From Streptomyces shenzhenensis (GTDB taxonomy: Bacteria > Actinomycetota > Actinomycetes > Streptomycetales > Streptomycetaceae), in contig NZ_JAJONF010000007.1 of assembly GCF_021462265.1 (NCBI RefSeq), forward strand, positions 1 to 64,000: DNA of 64,000 bases. Reading direction: 5' to 3'. The translations under genes and the position numbers were made by a program. The notes under the pieces were generated by a model. The model was not told the origin of the DNA and did no database searches. It worked only from the letters and a program-made list of their open reading frames with translations. Positions 8,706 to 17,818 of the stretch are shown one piece after another (positions within the stretch are counted from its first letter, which is position 1; each line of letters starts with the position of its first letter).

Positions 8706-10523
8706 CTACTCCACCGTCACCGACTTGGCGAGATTCCTCGGCTTGTCGATGTCCCGGCCGAGCGCCTTCGCCGTGTGGTACGCGAGGAGCTGGAGGGGGA
8801 TGCCCATCAGGATGGGGTCCAGTTCGTCCTCGTTCTTGGGGACGATGATCGTACGGTCCGCCTTCTCCTGGTGCTGGTGGGCCACCGCGAGGATCTTGCC
8901 GTGGCGGGCCTTGATCTCCTCCAGGGCCGCGCGGTTCTTCTCCAGGAGGTCGTCGTCGGGGACGATCGCCACCGTGGGGAGAGCCGGCTCGATCAGCGCC
9001 AGCGGGCCGTGCTTGAGCTCGGAGGCCGGGTACGCCTCGGCGTGGATGTAGGAGACCTCCTTGAGCTTCAGGGAGGCCTCACGGGCCACCGGGTAGCCCC
9101 GGACGCGGCCGATGAAGAGCATCGAGCGGGCCTCGGCGTACTCCGCGGCCATCTTCTCGATGTCCGCCTCCTGGGCGAGGATCTCCGAGATCTGGGCCGG
9201 CAGCCTGCGCAGCCCCTCGATGATCCGCTTGCCGTCGCGGACCGAGAGGTCGCGGATGCGGCCGAGGTGGAGGGCGAGGAGGGCGAACGCGACCGTCGTG
9301 TTCGTGAAGCACTTCGTCGAGACCACGCAGACCTCGGGCCCGGCGTGCACGTACGTGCCGCCGTCCGCCTCCCGCGCGATCGCCGAGCCCACCACGTTCA
9401 CCACGCCCAGCACCCGCGCGCCCTTGCGCTTCAGCTCCTGGACGGCGGCGAGGACGTCGTACGTCTCACCGGACTGGGAGACGGCGATGTACAGGGTGTC
9501 GGGGTCGACCACCGGGTTGCGGTAGCGGAACTCGGAGGCGGGCTCGGCGTCCGCGGGGATGCGGGCCAGCTCCTCGATCATCTGGGCGCCGATCATGCCC
9601 GCGTGGTACGACGTGCCGCAGCCGAGGATCTTCACCCGGCGCACGGCACGCGCGTCCCGCGCGTCCAGGTTGAGGCCGCCGAGGTGCACGGTGGAGAAGC
9701 GGTCGTCGATCCGGCCGCGCAGCACGCGGTCGACCGCGTCGGGCTGCTCGAAGATCTCCTTGTGCATGTAGGTGTCGTGGCCGCCCATGTCGTACGACTC
9801 GGCCTCCCACTCCACGGTGGTCGGCTCGGCCGTCGTCCGGGTGCCCTCGGTGGTGTATGTCCGAAAGTCGTCGGCCTTGAGGGTGGCCATCTCGCCGTCG
9901 TCGAGGGTCACTATCTGGCGGGTGTGGGCGACCAGGGCCGCGATGTCGGAGGCGACGAACATCTCCTTGTCGCCGATGCCGAGGACGACCGGGGAGCCGT
10001 TGCGGGCGACCACGATCCGCTCGGGGAAGTCGGCGTGCATGACGGCGATGCCGTAGGTGCCCTCGATTAGGTGCAGCGCCTGGCGGACCTTCTCCTCCAG
10101 GGTGTCGGCCTGGGAGCGGGCGACGAGGTGGGTGAGGACCTCGGTGTCGGTCTCGGAGAGGAACGCGACGCCGTCCGCCTCCAGCTTGCGGCGCAGCTCG
10201 GCGGCGTTGTCGATGATGCCGTTGTGGACGACGGCGACCTTCTGGTCGGCCGACATGTGCGGGTGGGCGTTCACGTCGGAGGGGGCGCCGTGGGTGGCCC
10301 AGCGGGTGTGGGCGATGCCGGTGGTGCCCTTGAAGCGCGCCGGCACCTTGGCCTCCAGGTCCCGGACCCGCCCCTTGGCCTTCACCATCTTGAGGCCGGC
10401 CGTCTTCGGCGCCGAGACGACGATGCCCGCCGAGTCGTAACCGCGGTACTCCAGCCGCTGGAGGCCTTCGAGAAGGAGGGGGGCGACGTCGCGCCTACCG
10501 ATGTATCCGACAATTCCGCACAT
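8706..10523 (-). CDS. glmS: Glutamine-fructose-6-phosphate aminotransferase
   Basis: The 605-residue protein is full length. It has Cys2 as nucleophile of the class II glutamine amidotransferase domain (MCGIVGYIG, RLEYRGYDSAG, HTRWATHG) and two SIS sugar-isomerase domains (CGTSYHAG and SQSGETYDVL in the first; EASLKLKEVSYIHAEA in the second). It converts fructose 6-phosphate and glutamine to glucosamine 6-phosphate and glutamate, the first step to UDP-GlcNAc for cell wall. No glmS ribozyme is evident upstream. An 85-codon gene precedes it by 30 bases on the same strand. Confidence 0.97.
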   Translation of the reverse strand: MCGIVGYIGRRDVAPLLLEGLQRLEYRGYDSAGIVVSAPKTAGLKMVKAKGRVRDLEAKVPARFKGTTGIAHTRWATHGAPSDVNAHPHMSADQKVAVVHNGIIDNAAELRRKLEADGVAFLSETDTEVLTHLVARSQADTLEEKVRQALHLIEGTYGIAVMHADFPERIVVARNGSPVVLGIGDKEMFVASDIAALVAHTRQIVTLDDGEMATLKADDFRTYTTEGTRTTAEPTTVEWEAESYDMGGHDTYMHKEIFEQPDAVDRVLRGRIDDRFSTVHLGGLNLDARDARAVRRVKILGCGTSYHAGMIGAQMIEELARIPADAEPASEFRYRNPVVDPDTLYIAVSQSGETYDVLAAVQELKRKGARVLGVVNVVGSAIAREADGGTYVHAGPEVCVVSTKCFTNTTVAFALLALHLGRIRDLSVRDGKRIIEGLRRLPAQISEILAQEADIEKMAAEYAEARSMLFIGRVRGYPVAREASLKLKEVSYIHAEAYPASELKHGPLALIEPALPTVAIVPDDDLLEKNRAALEEIKARHGKILAVAHQHQEKADRTIIVPKNEDELDPILMGIPLQLLAYHTAKALGRDIDKPRNLAKSVTVE

Positions 10524-10553
10524 GTATGGGTGTTCCGTATCCCTAGGCCGTAG

Positions 10554-10811
10554 TCATCCGTAGACCATGCGACGCAACTGCCGGAGGGTGAGCTCCGGCG
10601 GAGCGACCGCCCTGTACTTCAGATCCGCCGCGATCCGTTCGAAGATCTCCGCGTTCACCAGGCCTTCCGCCTGGAGCTCGCGGTGGCGGCGCCGGACGTA
10701 GTCCCCGGCCGTCTCGTCGAAGTAGGCGAGCACATCCTGGATCACCCGCAGCGCCTCGCCCCGGCTGAGGGGCGTGGACCGCGTCAGGTGATCAACAAGT
10801 TCGTCGTGCAC
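10554..10811 (-). CDS. Conserved-looking small protein upstream of glmS, unknown function
   Basis: The 85-residue soluble protein is charged and helical (LSRGEALRVIQDVLAYFDETAGDYVRRR in pieces, then ELTLRQLRRMVYG). It starts with GTG at 10811, preceded by GAGGA at good spacing. Its stop is 30 bases before glmS, so the two are likely co-transcribed. I recognise no domain. A role linked to amino-sugar supply is only suggested by position. Confidence 0.72.
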   Translation of the reverse strand: MHDELVDHLTRSTPLSRGEALRVIQDVLAYFDETAGDYVRRRHRELQAEGLVNAEIFERIAADLKYRAVAPPELTLRQLRRMVYG

Positions 10812-10961
10812 CCGGTAGATCCTCGGTTACCGGCGCCGGTTTCGCAAGAATCCTGCCCGATTCCGGGCAGCAGCCTGTTGATCCCCTTGTGGGGTGGTGT
10901 TCGGGCGCTGTCCATCCGGAGTCCCGCGCATCGTTGCCTGGGGAGACGATTTTCAGACGCT

Positions 10962-12542
10962 ATGGACATTCCTCGTATGGGCGTACCCGATGAGCTCGCC
11001 GAGCGCATGAGCATGGCCGAGCAGCACGAGTACCTCCGCGCCCGGTTCTCCCGGCGCTCCATGATCAGAGGCGGCGCCGTCACACTGGGCGCCGTCACGG
11101 GCGGCTCGTTCGTCCTGGGCAGCACCGCCCAGGCCGCCGTCCCCACCCAGTCCTCCGCCCCCGCCACCGAGTACGTCAACGGCGCCTTCGTCGCCCCGTT
11201 CGGCCGCCACCTGGCCTACGGCAACGACGCCAGCACCGAGATGACGATCTCCTGGCAGGTCCCGGTCGCGGTGAAGAAGCCCTTCGTCCGCATCGGCACC
11301 CACGCCTCGCACCTCTCGGTCAAGATCGACGCCGAGATCCGCACCCTCTACACCCCGGCCGGCATCGGCGCCAGCGGCAACCACACCCAGTACTACGTGC
11401 ACGCCAAGCTGACCCACCTCAAGCCCGGCCGCACCTACTTCTACGGCGTCGGCCACGACGGCTTCGACCCGGCGTCGCCCCAGTTCGCCGGCACCATCGG
11501 CACCTTCACCACCGCTCCCGCGCACAAGGAGCCGTTCACCTTCACGGCCTTCGGCGACCAGGGTGTCAGCTACCACGCCCTGGCCAACGACAGCCTGATC
11601 CTCGGCCAGAACCCCAGCTTCCACCTGCACGCCGGCGACATCGCCTACGGCGACCCGGCCGGCCAGGGCAAGTCCACCGACACCGGCTTCGACTCGCGCA
11701 CCTGGGACCAGTTCCTGGCCCAGACCGAGTCGGTCGCCAAGTCCGTGCCGTGGATGGTGTCGTTCGGCAACCACGACATGGAGGCCTGGTACTCGCCCAA
11801 CGGCTACGGCGGCGAGGAGGCCCGCTTCACCCTGCCCGACAACGGGCCGGACAAGAAGAACCTGCCGGGCGTCTACTCCTTCGTCCACGGCAACACGGCG
11901 GTCATCTCGCTCGACCCGAACGACGTCTCCTTCGAGATCCCGGCCAACCTCGGCATCTCGGGCGGCACCCAGACCACGTGGTTCGAGGCGCAGCTGAAGA
12001 AGTTCCGCGCCGCGAAGAACATCGACTTCATCGTCGTGTTCTTCCACCACTGCGCCTACTGCACCTCCACCGCGCACGCCTCGGAGGGGGGCGTGCGACA
12101 GGAGTGGGTGCCGCTGTTCGAGAAGTACACGGTGGACCTGGTGATCAACGGCCACAACCACCAGTACGAGCGCACCGACGTCATCAAGGGCAACACCGTC
12201 GTCAAGAAGCTCCCGATCGGCGAGACGGCCTACCCCGAGACCGAGGGTGTCGTCTACGTCACCGCGGGCGCGGCCGGCCGCAGCCTCTACGCGTTCTCCG
12301 CCCCGGACTCCTACGAGGGCCACCTGAACGAGGTCGACTCCGTCGCCTCCTTCGTCAACACCAAGGGCGGCAGGGTCAACGAGACCGTCACCTGGTCCCG
12401 GGTCCGCTACCTGAACTACTCCTTCCTGCGTGTGGACGTCGAGCCCGCACCGCGCGGCCAGTACGCCAAGCTGAAGGTGTCGGGCATCGCCGAGACCGGT
12501 GACCGCATCGACCACTTCACGGTGGCGCGCAAGGCCAAGTAG
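10962..12542 (+). CDS. Tat-exported purple-acid-phosphatase-like metallophosphoesterase
   Basis: The 526-residue protein has a twin-arginine signal (SRRSMIRGG then hydrophobic segment ending AQA, about residues 27-58). A fibronectin-like N-terminal domain of the purple acid phosphatase type covers about 70-180. The metallophosphatase domain carries all expected metal ligands: FGDQG, HAGDIAYGD, FGNHD, FFHHC and NGHNHQYER. It should hydrolyse phosphomonoesters outside the cell using a dinuclear metal site. The ATG at 10962 is preceded by GGGGAGA about 15 bases away. A strong terminator follows at 12602. Confidence 0.92.
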   Translation: MDIPRMGVPDELAERMSMAEQHEYLRARFSRRSMIRGGAVTLGAVTGGSFVLGSTAQAAVPTQSSAPATEYVNGAFVAPFGRHLAYGNDASTEMTISWQVPVAVKKPFVRIGTHASHLSVKIDAEIRTLYTPAGIGASGNHTQYYVHAKLTHLKPGRTYFYGVGHDGFDPASPQFAGTIGTFTTAPAHKEPFTFTAFGDQGVSYHALANDSLILGQNPSFHLHAGDIAYGDPAGQGKSTDTGFDSRTWDQFLAQTESVAKSVPWMVSFGNHDMEAWYSPNGYGGEEARFTLPDNGPDKKNLPGVYSFVHGNTAVISLDPNDVSFEIPANLGISGGTQTTWFEAQLKKFRAAKNIDFIVVFFHHCAYCTSTAHASEGGVRQEWVPLFEKYTVDLVINGHNHQYERTDVIKGNTVVKKLPIGETAYPETEGVVYVTAGAAGRSLYAFSAPDSYEGHLNEVDSVASFVNTKGGRVNETVTWSRVRYLNYSFLRVDVEPAPRGQYAKLKVSGIAETGDRIDHFTVARKAK

Positions 12543-12601
12543 GGCCGGGCCGCGGGGCCGGGCAAGGCCGCCCGCCCGCGAAGCAGGGCGCAAGGCACCC
12601 G

Positions 12602-12635
12602 CAGGCGGTCCTCACATGCGTCTGAGGACCGCCTG
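12602..12635. terminator. Bidirectional terminator overlapping the end of the DUF4429 gene
   Basis: CAGGCGGTCCTCA and its exact complement form a 13-bp stem with an 8-base loop. It lies 60 bases after the phosphoesterase stop and spans the last codons of the convergent gene. Confidence 0.75.
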
Positions 12636-13745
12636 TTTGGCCGTCGCGAACTCCTCGTCCGTGAGCACCCCCTCGCGGCGCAGCTCACCCAGCCGACGCA
12701 GCCGGCGCAGCAACACGTCGTGATCGGCCCCGGCCGCTTCCGGTTCCGGGGCCGCTTCCGGTTCCCGGACGGCTTCCGGTTCCGGGGCCGCTTCCGGCCT
12801 CCGGGCGGTCTCCGGCCCCTGGGACGTCTTCGGTTCCCGGACCGTCTCGGGCCTCCGGACCGTCTCGGGCCTCCGGGCCCTCTCCCGCCTCTGGGACGCC
12901 TTCGGCTCCGGGGCCGTCTCGGGGTCTGGGGCCGTCTCCGGCCTCCGGGCGGTCTCCGGCTCCCGGGCGGTCTCCGGCTCCCGGGCGGTCTCCGGCTCCC
13001 GGGCGGTCTCCGGCTCCCGGGCGGTCTCCGGTGCCATGGCCGCCGCCGACGGATGCGGCAGCCGTGCCTGTACCGCCGCCGCGAGCAGTGCCGTCAGCGG
13101 ATCCCGCCTGAACCCCCACAGCTCCACCGCGTTCGGGTCGTACGTGGCCCGCTCCCCGGCCGGCGCGCCGGCCACCCGGAACCGCAGGCAGCCTCGCTCC
13201 AGCCCGGCGGACGGCCGCCACTCCACACCGAGGATGTCCGCCAGGGCGAGGGTGCGCGGCCCCGCGGCGGCCTTGGCGGCCTCCGTCTTCCAGTTCCACT
13301 CCAGGCGCACCCGCGCCCCGTCGAACGACGCCGTGCCGTCCCCCGCGGAGACCGAGAGCGGCAGCGGCGGACCCGGCAGCAGGTACTCGCGCACCGGCGT
13401 GCTCGGCACCCGCGCCAGCAGCAGCGCCTCGCGCACCTCGTCCGTGAAGTACTCGGCGACCCCGTGGCGCTCCGACTCGACGGTCAGCCGATAGGGGTCG
13501 TGGGGTTCGGCGAGGCGGCCCCCGGTGGCGTGCAGCAGCGGATCGGCGCCGTCCCGCAGCCGCAGCCTCAGCCGCCCCCGCCTACGGCCCCGCTCGAACG
13601 AGATCCCCGCCAACGCGCCCAGCGGGACGACGAGTTCACCCAGCGTCCGGCGCAGCACACTGGCGTTCCCGTCCCGCCCGGGAGTCAGCCGCAGAGCGTC
13701 CTGGTCGAAGGCCCAGACGCCGCCCGTCTGGATGATTTCCGCCAT
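12612..13745 (-). CDS. DUF4429-type protein with PETA repeat linker and C-terminal SHOCT domain
   Basis: From the ATG at 13745 the protein has 377 residues. Residues 1 to about 235 form a globular region of the DUF4429 type (beta-rich, with WAFDQDALRL and VELWGFRRDPL). Residues about 240-340 are a low-complexity linker built of PETARE/PETVRR hexapeptides. The last 35 residues (LLRRLRRLGELRREGVLTDEEF) are a SHOCT motif, often an oligomerisation or membrane-association module. Function is unknown. The start is chosen because upstream sequence lacks domain character and GGTGGAA precedes the ATG. It is divergent from the hexosaminidase gene. Confidence 0.82.
   Translation of the reverse strand: MAEIIQTGGVWAFDQDALRLTPGRDGNASVLRRTLGELVVPLGALAGISFERGRRRGRLRLRLRDGADPLLHATGGRLAEPHDPYRLTVESERHGVAEYFTDEVREALLLARVPSTPVREYLLPGPPLPLSVSAGDGTASFDGARVRLEWNWKTEAAKAAAGPRTLALADILGVEWRPSAGLERGCLRFRVAGAPAGERATYDPNAVELWGFRRDPLTALLAAAVQARLPHPSAAAMAPETAREPETAREPETAREPETAREPETARRPETAPDPETAPEPKASQRRERARRPETVRRPETVREPKTSQGPETARRPEAAPEPEAVREPEAAPEPEAAGADHDVLLRRLRRLGELRREGVLTDEEFATAKQAVLRRM
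12739..13032. repeat. Degenerate 18-bp tandem repeat inside the DUF4429 gene
   Basis: The linker is encoded by tandem 18-base units (CGGGCGGTCTCCGGCTCC on the plus strand). Four to five nearly identical copies lie at about 12950-13031 and more diverged copies continue to about 12739. Each unit adds six residues, so length changes stay in frame. Confidence 0.8.
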
Positions 13746-13784
13746 GCGTGGATTGTTCCACCGCGAGTGCGGGAGATTGGGCTT

Positions 13785-13798
13785 GACCAATCCTGGTC
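13785..13798. promoter_or_regulatory. Candidate operator between DUF4429 and hexosaminidase genes
   Basis: GACCA-ATCC-TGGTC is a short inverted repeat in the 82-base divergent spacer. Amino-sugar genes in Streptomyces are often controlled by DasR, whose sites are built from GGTC/GACC half sites, but this spacing and orientation are not the standard dre. A weak candidate only. Confidence 0.35.
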
Positions 13799-13827
13799 GG
13801 TCTCGACCCCCGCTGAAGGGAGCGCAT

Positions 13828-15429
13828 GTGCGATCGCACCACAGAACGACTCCCCGTACGGCCCGCGTCCTCGGAACCCTGCTGCTGGTCGCGGCGGCCG
13901 GCTCCGTGACGGTCGGCGCCACCCCGGCGGCGGCGCCGCCCGCGCCGACCCCGCTCGGCCGGGTCGTCCCGGCGCCCGCCTCGGTCACGCCCGGCGCGGC
14001 GCCGTACCGGATCACCCGCTCCACCGTCATCCGCGCCGACGGCTCAGGCGCGGGCCGCCGGGTCGCCGAGTACCTCGCGCACCTCCTGCGCCCGTCGACC
14101 GGCTACCGGCTGCCCGTGACCAGCCGTGGCCCGGCGGGCATCCGGCTCGTCCTGTCCCCCGGCCCGTTCGGGGCCGAGGGCTACCGTCTCCACAGCGGCC
14201 GCGACGGCGTCACCATCACCGCGGCCGCGCCCGCCGGCCTCTTCCACGGCGTCCAGACGCTGCGCCAGCTGCTCCCGGCGGCCGTCGAGAAGGACACCGT
14301 GCGGCCCGGTCCCTGGCTGGTGGCCGGCGGCACCATCACCGACCGCCCCCGCTACGCCTACCGGGGCGCGATGCTCGACGTCTCCCGGCACTTCTTCACC
14401 GTGGCCCAGGTCAAGCGCTACATCGACCAGCTGGCCCTCTACAAGATCAACGAGCTGCATCTGCACCTCAGCGACGACCAGGGCTGGCGCATCGCGGTCG
14501 ACTCCTGGCCGCGCCTGGCGGCCTACGGCGGCTCGACCCAGGTCGGCGGCGGCAAGGGCGGCTTCTACACCAAGGCCCAGTACCGGGAGATCGTCCGTTA
14601 CGCGGCCTCCCGCTATCTCGAAGTCGTCCCCGAGATCGACATGCCCGGCCACACCAACGCGGCCCTCGCCTCCTACGCCCGCCTCAACTGCGACGGCGCC
14701 GCACCGCCGCTGTACACCGGCACGGAGGTCGGCTTCAGCTCGCTGTGCGTCGGCAGGCGGGTGACGTACGACTTCGCCGACGACGTCATCCGCGAACTGG
14801 CCGCCCTCACCCCCGGCCGCTACCTCCACATCGGCGGCGACGAGGCGCACTCCACCAGCCACGAGGACTACGTCACCTTCATGGACCGGGTCCAGCCGGT
14901 CGTCGCGAAGTACGGCAAGACCGTGATCGGCTGGCACCAGCTGACCGGCGCCCGTCCGGCGCGCGGAGCCCTGGCGCAGTACTGGGGGCTGGACGACACC
15001 GGCGCGGCCGAGAAGGCCCAGGTGGTCAGGGCCGCCCAGCACGGCACCGGCCTGATCCTCTCGCCCGCCGACCGGATGTACCTGGACATGAAGTACACCG
15101 AGGACACCAAGCTGGGCCAGGACTGGGCCGGACTGGTGGAGGTGAGGCGGTCGTACGACTGGGACCCGGGCGCCTACCTCCCCGGAGTCCCCGCCTCCTC
15201 GGTCCGGGGCGTCGAGGCGCCGCTGTGGACCGAGACCGTCGCCACGGACGCCGACATCGACTACATGGCCTTCCCGCGGCTGCCGGGAGCCGCGGAGCTG
15301 GGCTGGTCGCCGGCCGCCACCCACTCCTGGGACGCCTACAAGGTGCGGCTGGCCGCCCAGGCCCCCCGCTGGGACGCCCTCGGCATCACCTACTACCGCT
15401 CGCCGCAGGTGCCGTGGCCCGCACCCTAG
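13828..15429 (+). CDS. Secreted beta-N-acetylhexosaminidase (GH20)
   Basis: From the GTG at 13828, placed after an aaggga ribosome-binding site, the protein has 533 residues with a signal peptide (LLLVAAAGSVTVGATPAAA). A GH20b N-terminal domain is followed by the GH20 barrel. The barrel has RGAMLDVSRHFF, LHLHLSDDQGWR, EIDMPGHTNAA and the catalytic pair Asp338-Glu339 in HIGGDEAH. GH20 enzymes use substrate-assisted catalysis through the N-acetyl group and release GlcNAc from chitobiose or peptidoglycan fragments. It matches, from memory, the hexosaminidase that neighbours desD in S. coelicolor. Confidence 0.95.
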   Translation: MRSHHRTTPRTARVLGTLLLVAAAGSVTVGATPAAAPPAPTPLGRVVPAPASVTPGAAPYRITRSTVIRADGSGAGRRVAEYLAHLLRPSTGYRLPVTSRGPAGIRLVLSPGPFGAEGYRLHSGRDGVTITAAAPAGLFHGVQTLRQLLPAAVEKDTVRPGPWLVAGGTITDRPRYAYRGAMLDVSRHFFTVAQVKRYIDQLALYKINELHLHLSDDQGWRIAVDSWPRLAAYGGSTQVGGGKGGFYTKAQYREIVRYAASRYLEVVPEIDMPGHTNAALASYARLNCDGAAPPLYTGTEVGFSSLCVGRRVTYDFADDVIRELAALTPGRYLHIGGDEAHSTSHEDYVTFMDRVQPVVAKYGKTVIGWHQLTGARPARGALAQYWGLDDTGAAEKAQVVRAAQHGTGLILSPADRMYLDMKYTEDTKLGQDWAGLVEVRRSYDWDPGAYLPGVPASSVRGVEAPLWTETVATDADIDYMAFPRLPGAAELGWSPAATHSWDAYKVRLAAQAPRWDALGITYYRSPQVPWPAP

Positions 15430-15441
15430 GGTGAAACCGCC

Positions 15442-15480
15442 GACGGGCTCCCCCGAGGACCGTACTCGGGGGAGCCCGTC
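15442..15480. terminator. Bidirectional terminator between hexosaminidase and desD
   Basis: GACGGGCTCCCCCGAG and its exact complement form a 16-bp stem with a 7-base loop, midway between the two convergent stop codons. Confidence 0.88.
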
Positions 15481-15488
15481 CGTCCGGA

Positions 15489-17258
15489 TCAGAACCCCGC
15501 GACGGGATTCCTCAGGGTTCCGACCAGCTGGAGGGCGCCCGACGGGTCCGCCAGGTCCACCATCTGCCTGTTGTCGCGCAGCTGGAGCCGGTTGAGGCAG
15601 GACAGCGCGAACTCCGGGGCGAAGATGTCGTACCGTTCGAATTTTTCGGCGAGTTGGGGCGCCGACTCCTGGTACTCGCGGATGACCTCGGCGACCGTCC
15701 GCCAGAAGTCGTCCTCGGCCAGGACCCCTTCGGTCGCGAGGTTCGCGGCGAGGAAGCGGAAGAAGCAGTCGAAGACGTCCGTGAAGAGGGAGAGGAGCCT
15801 CTTCTCCTCGGGGACGTCGACGCGCAGCCGCTCGACCGCCGGCGGCAGCACCGCGTCCGGGTCCATGACCGCGATCTCCTCGGCGATGTCCTTGTACACC
15901 GCCCGCCGCACCACGCCGTCCCTCAGCACCAGGATGACGTTCTCGCCGTGCGGCATGAACACCAGGTCGTAGGCGTAGAAGCTGTGCAGGAGCGGGGTGA
16001 GGTAGGCGCGCAGGTACGACCGCAGCCACTCCCGCGCGCCCAGTCCGCTCTGTTCGGCCAGCGCGGCCGCGAAGGAGGCGCCCTCGTGGTCCACGTGGAG
16101 CAGGGCGGCCATGGTGGCCAGGGACTCGCCCTCCTGGAGGGACGCCACCGGACTCTCCCGCCACAGCGCGGCCAGCATCTTGCGGTACGGCGAGTGGCGG
16201 CCGGTCGCCTTCTCGTACTCCAGGTGCCGGTAGCCGACGGCCGCCCGTTCCCTGATGATCGACAGGCCGGTGGACCTGAGCACCGGGTCGTTCTCGATGA
16301 GCCGGGCCAGCCAGTCGTTGATGGCCGGGGTGGCCTCCATGTAGGCGGCCGAGAGCCCGCGCATGAAGCCCATGTTGAGGACCGAGAGAGCCGTCTTGAC
16401 GTAGTGCTTCCCGGGGTGCGAGCGGTTGAAGAAGGTCCGGACGGACTGCTGGGCCAGGTACTCGTCGTCGCCCTCGCCCAGGCAGACCAGGTGGCCGCGG
16501 GCGACCTCGGCGGCGAAGGTGACGGTGAGCTTGTTCCACCACTGCCAGGGATGGACCGGGATGAGGAGGTAGTCGGCGGGATCCAGCCCCCGGTCGCGCA
16601 GGACACCGTCGAAGCGCTCGACGGTCCGCACGCCCAGCTCCTCCCGCACGAAGGACCCGTACTCGATCCCCACGCCCGCCGTGAACACGGCCCGTGACCG
16701 GTGCGCAGCCAGCCACACCAGCCGGACGGGGCTCGCGGTCTCGGGGGCGTACGCCAGGTAGTCGTGGACGCCGAAGCCGAGCCGCCCGTTGTTGGCGACG
16801 AAGCAGGGGTGGCCCTCGGTCATCCCGGCCTCGACGGCCTGGAAGCCGGCCCGGGTCAGCTCGGCGGCCGTGACCGGCGGTCTGGCGAGTTTGTAGCAGG
16901 TGCCGGAGAGCGTGGCGGAGATCTCCTCCAGGTAGACCGGCAGGATCTCGTCGCCGAGACCCAGGGTCTGCTTCAGCTCGATGAAGAAGTCCAGGGCGGC
17001 GAGGGGGAGTTCGGCACCGTCGCGGGTGCGGGAGACGGAGTCGGCGGCCACCTGCCAGTGGTCGAGGGCGCGGCGGACGGCGGTGAAGCGGTAGCGGGTG
17101 AGCCCGTCGTCGCTGCGGACGACGTAACCGTCCCCGTCCTCCTCGGGGGTGATCAGGCGCTCGTGCGCGAACTCGGCGAGCGCCTTGCGTATCAGGAGCC
17201 GGTTGGCCTTCTCCCAGCGCTCGGGGGACAGGTGGGCCACGGCGTCGGCGAGGGTCAT
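15489..17258 (-). CDS. desD: Desferrioxamine synthetase (NIS siderophore synthetase)
   Basis: The 589-residue IucA/IucC-type protein is full length. It carries the ATP-binding and C-terminal ferric-transporter-like regions typical of NIS synthetases (EGHPCFVANNGRLGFG, HPWQWWNKL, KTALSVLNMGFMRG, HGENVILVLRDG). DesD condenses and macrocyclises three N-hydroxy-N-succinyl-cadaverine units to desferrioxamine E (or B with acetylated ends) using ATP. Its ATG overlaps the desC stop by four bases (ATGA), so translation is coupled. It is the last gene of the iron-regulated desABCD operon. Confidence 0.97.
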   Translation of the reverse strand: MTLADAVAHLSPERWEKANRLLIRKALAEFAHERLITPEEDGDGYVVRSDDGLTRYRFTAVRRALDHWQVAADSVSRTRDGAELPLAALDFFIELKQTLGLGDEILPVYLEEISATLSGTCYKLARPPVTAAELTRAGFQAVEAGMTEGHPCFVANNGRLGFGVHDYLAYAPETASPVRLVWLAAHRSRAVFTAGVGIEYGSFVREELGVRTVERFDGVLRDRGLDPADYLLIPVHPWQWWNKLTVTFAAEVARGHLVCLGEGDDEYLAQQSVRTFFNRSHPGKHYVKTALSVLNMGFMRGLSAAYMEATPAINDWLARLIENDPVLRSTGLSIIRERAAVGYRHLEYEKATGRHSPYRKMLAALWRESPVASLQEGESLATMAALLHVDHEGASFAAALAEQSGLGAREWLRSYLRAYLTPLLHSFYAYDLVFMPHGENVILVLRDGVVRRAVYKDIAEEIAVMDPDAVLPPAVERLRVDVPEEKRLLSLFTDVFDCFFRFLAANLATEGVLAEDDFWRTVAEVIREYQESAPQLAEKFERYDIFAPEFALSCLNRLQLRDNRQMVDLADPSGALQLVGTLRNPVAGF

Positions 17259-17818
17259 ACGGCGGCCACCGCCCTCTCGAACCGCTCCCGGGTGCAGTAG
17301 CTCAGCAACGCCCGCTTCTCCGGCTTCTGGATCTCCCGTACGGGCACGAACCCGACGGCCGCGTTCAGCGCGTGCACGGCCGTGTTGCGCACGTCCGGCT
17401 CGACGACGATCCGGCGGGTCGCCGGGTCCTCGAAGAGGTGGGCCACCACGGCCGTGATGACGGCTCTGGTGAAGCCGTGCACGGGGGTGTCCGTGGCGGG
17501 GGTGAGGAAGTGCATCCCGACGTCGCCGGGCTCCGGCTCGTACAGTCCGACCAGCTCGCGGTGGGCCGGGTCGTAGTACTCCATGAGGAAGGCGGGCCGG
17601 CCGTCCGCGCCGAGGCCCAGCAGCGCGTTGTGGTGCTCGTCGGCCGCGATCTCCAGGTACGCCCGCTCGACGTCCTCAAGCCGGGCGTCCCGCATCATCC
17701 AGTAGGCCGCCTTGGGGTGGGTGACCCAGCGGTGCAGCAGCTCGGCGTCCTGGAGGGGGTCCAGGGGCCGGAAGGCGAACGGCGTCGGAGTCGGCGTCGG
17801 CATCGGCATCGAGGTCAT
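17255..17818 (-). CDS. desC: N-hydroxycadaverine acyltransferase of desferrioxamine biosynthesis
   Basis: The 187-residue GNAT-fold acyltransferase of the IucB/RhbD type transfers succinyl or acetyl groups from CoA to N-hydroxycadaverine. Family features include [12 protein letters not shown] near the N-terminus and [17 protein letters not shown] in the CoA-binding part. The extreme N-terminus is a Met/Pro/Thr repeat ([10 protein letters not shown]). It overlaps desB by four bases at its start and desD by four at its end. Confidence 0.95.
   Translation of the reverse strand: MTSMPMPTPTPTPFAFRPLDPLQDAELLHRWVTHPKAAYWMMRDARLEDVERAYLEIAADEHHNALLGLGADGRPAFLMEYYDPAHRELVGLYEPEPGDVGMHFLTPATDTPVHGFTRAVITAVVAHLFEDPATRRIVVEPDVRNTAVHALNAAVGFVPVREIQKPEKRALLSYCTRERFERAVAAV

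Noticed and set aside
8706..10620. glmS ribozyme/riboswitch upstream of glmS
   Set aside because: The upstream 30 bases follow another gene and no ribozyme core is visible; such elements are not expected in Streptomyces.
12720..15434. Very long plus-strand frame over the DUF4429 and hexosaminidase genes
   Set aside because: It is frame-shadow sequence with no domain similarity; the true genes on each strand have clear domains and start sites.
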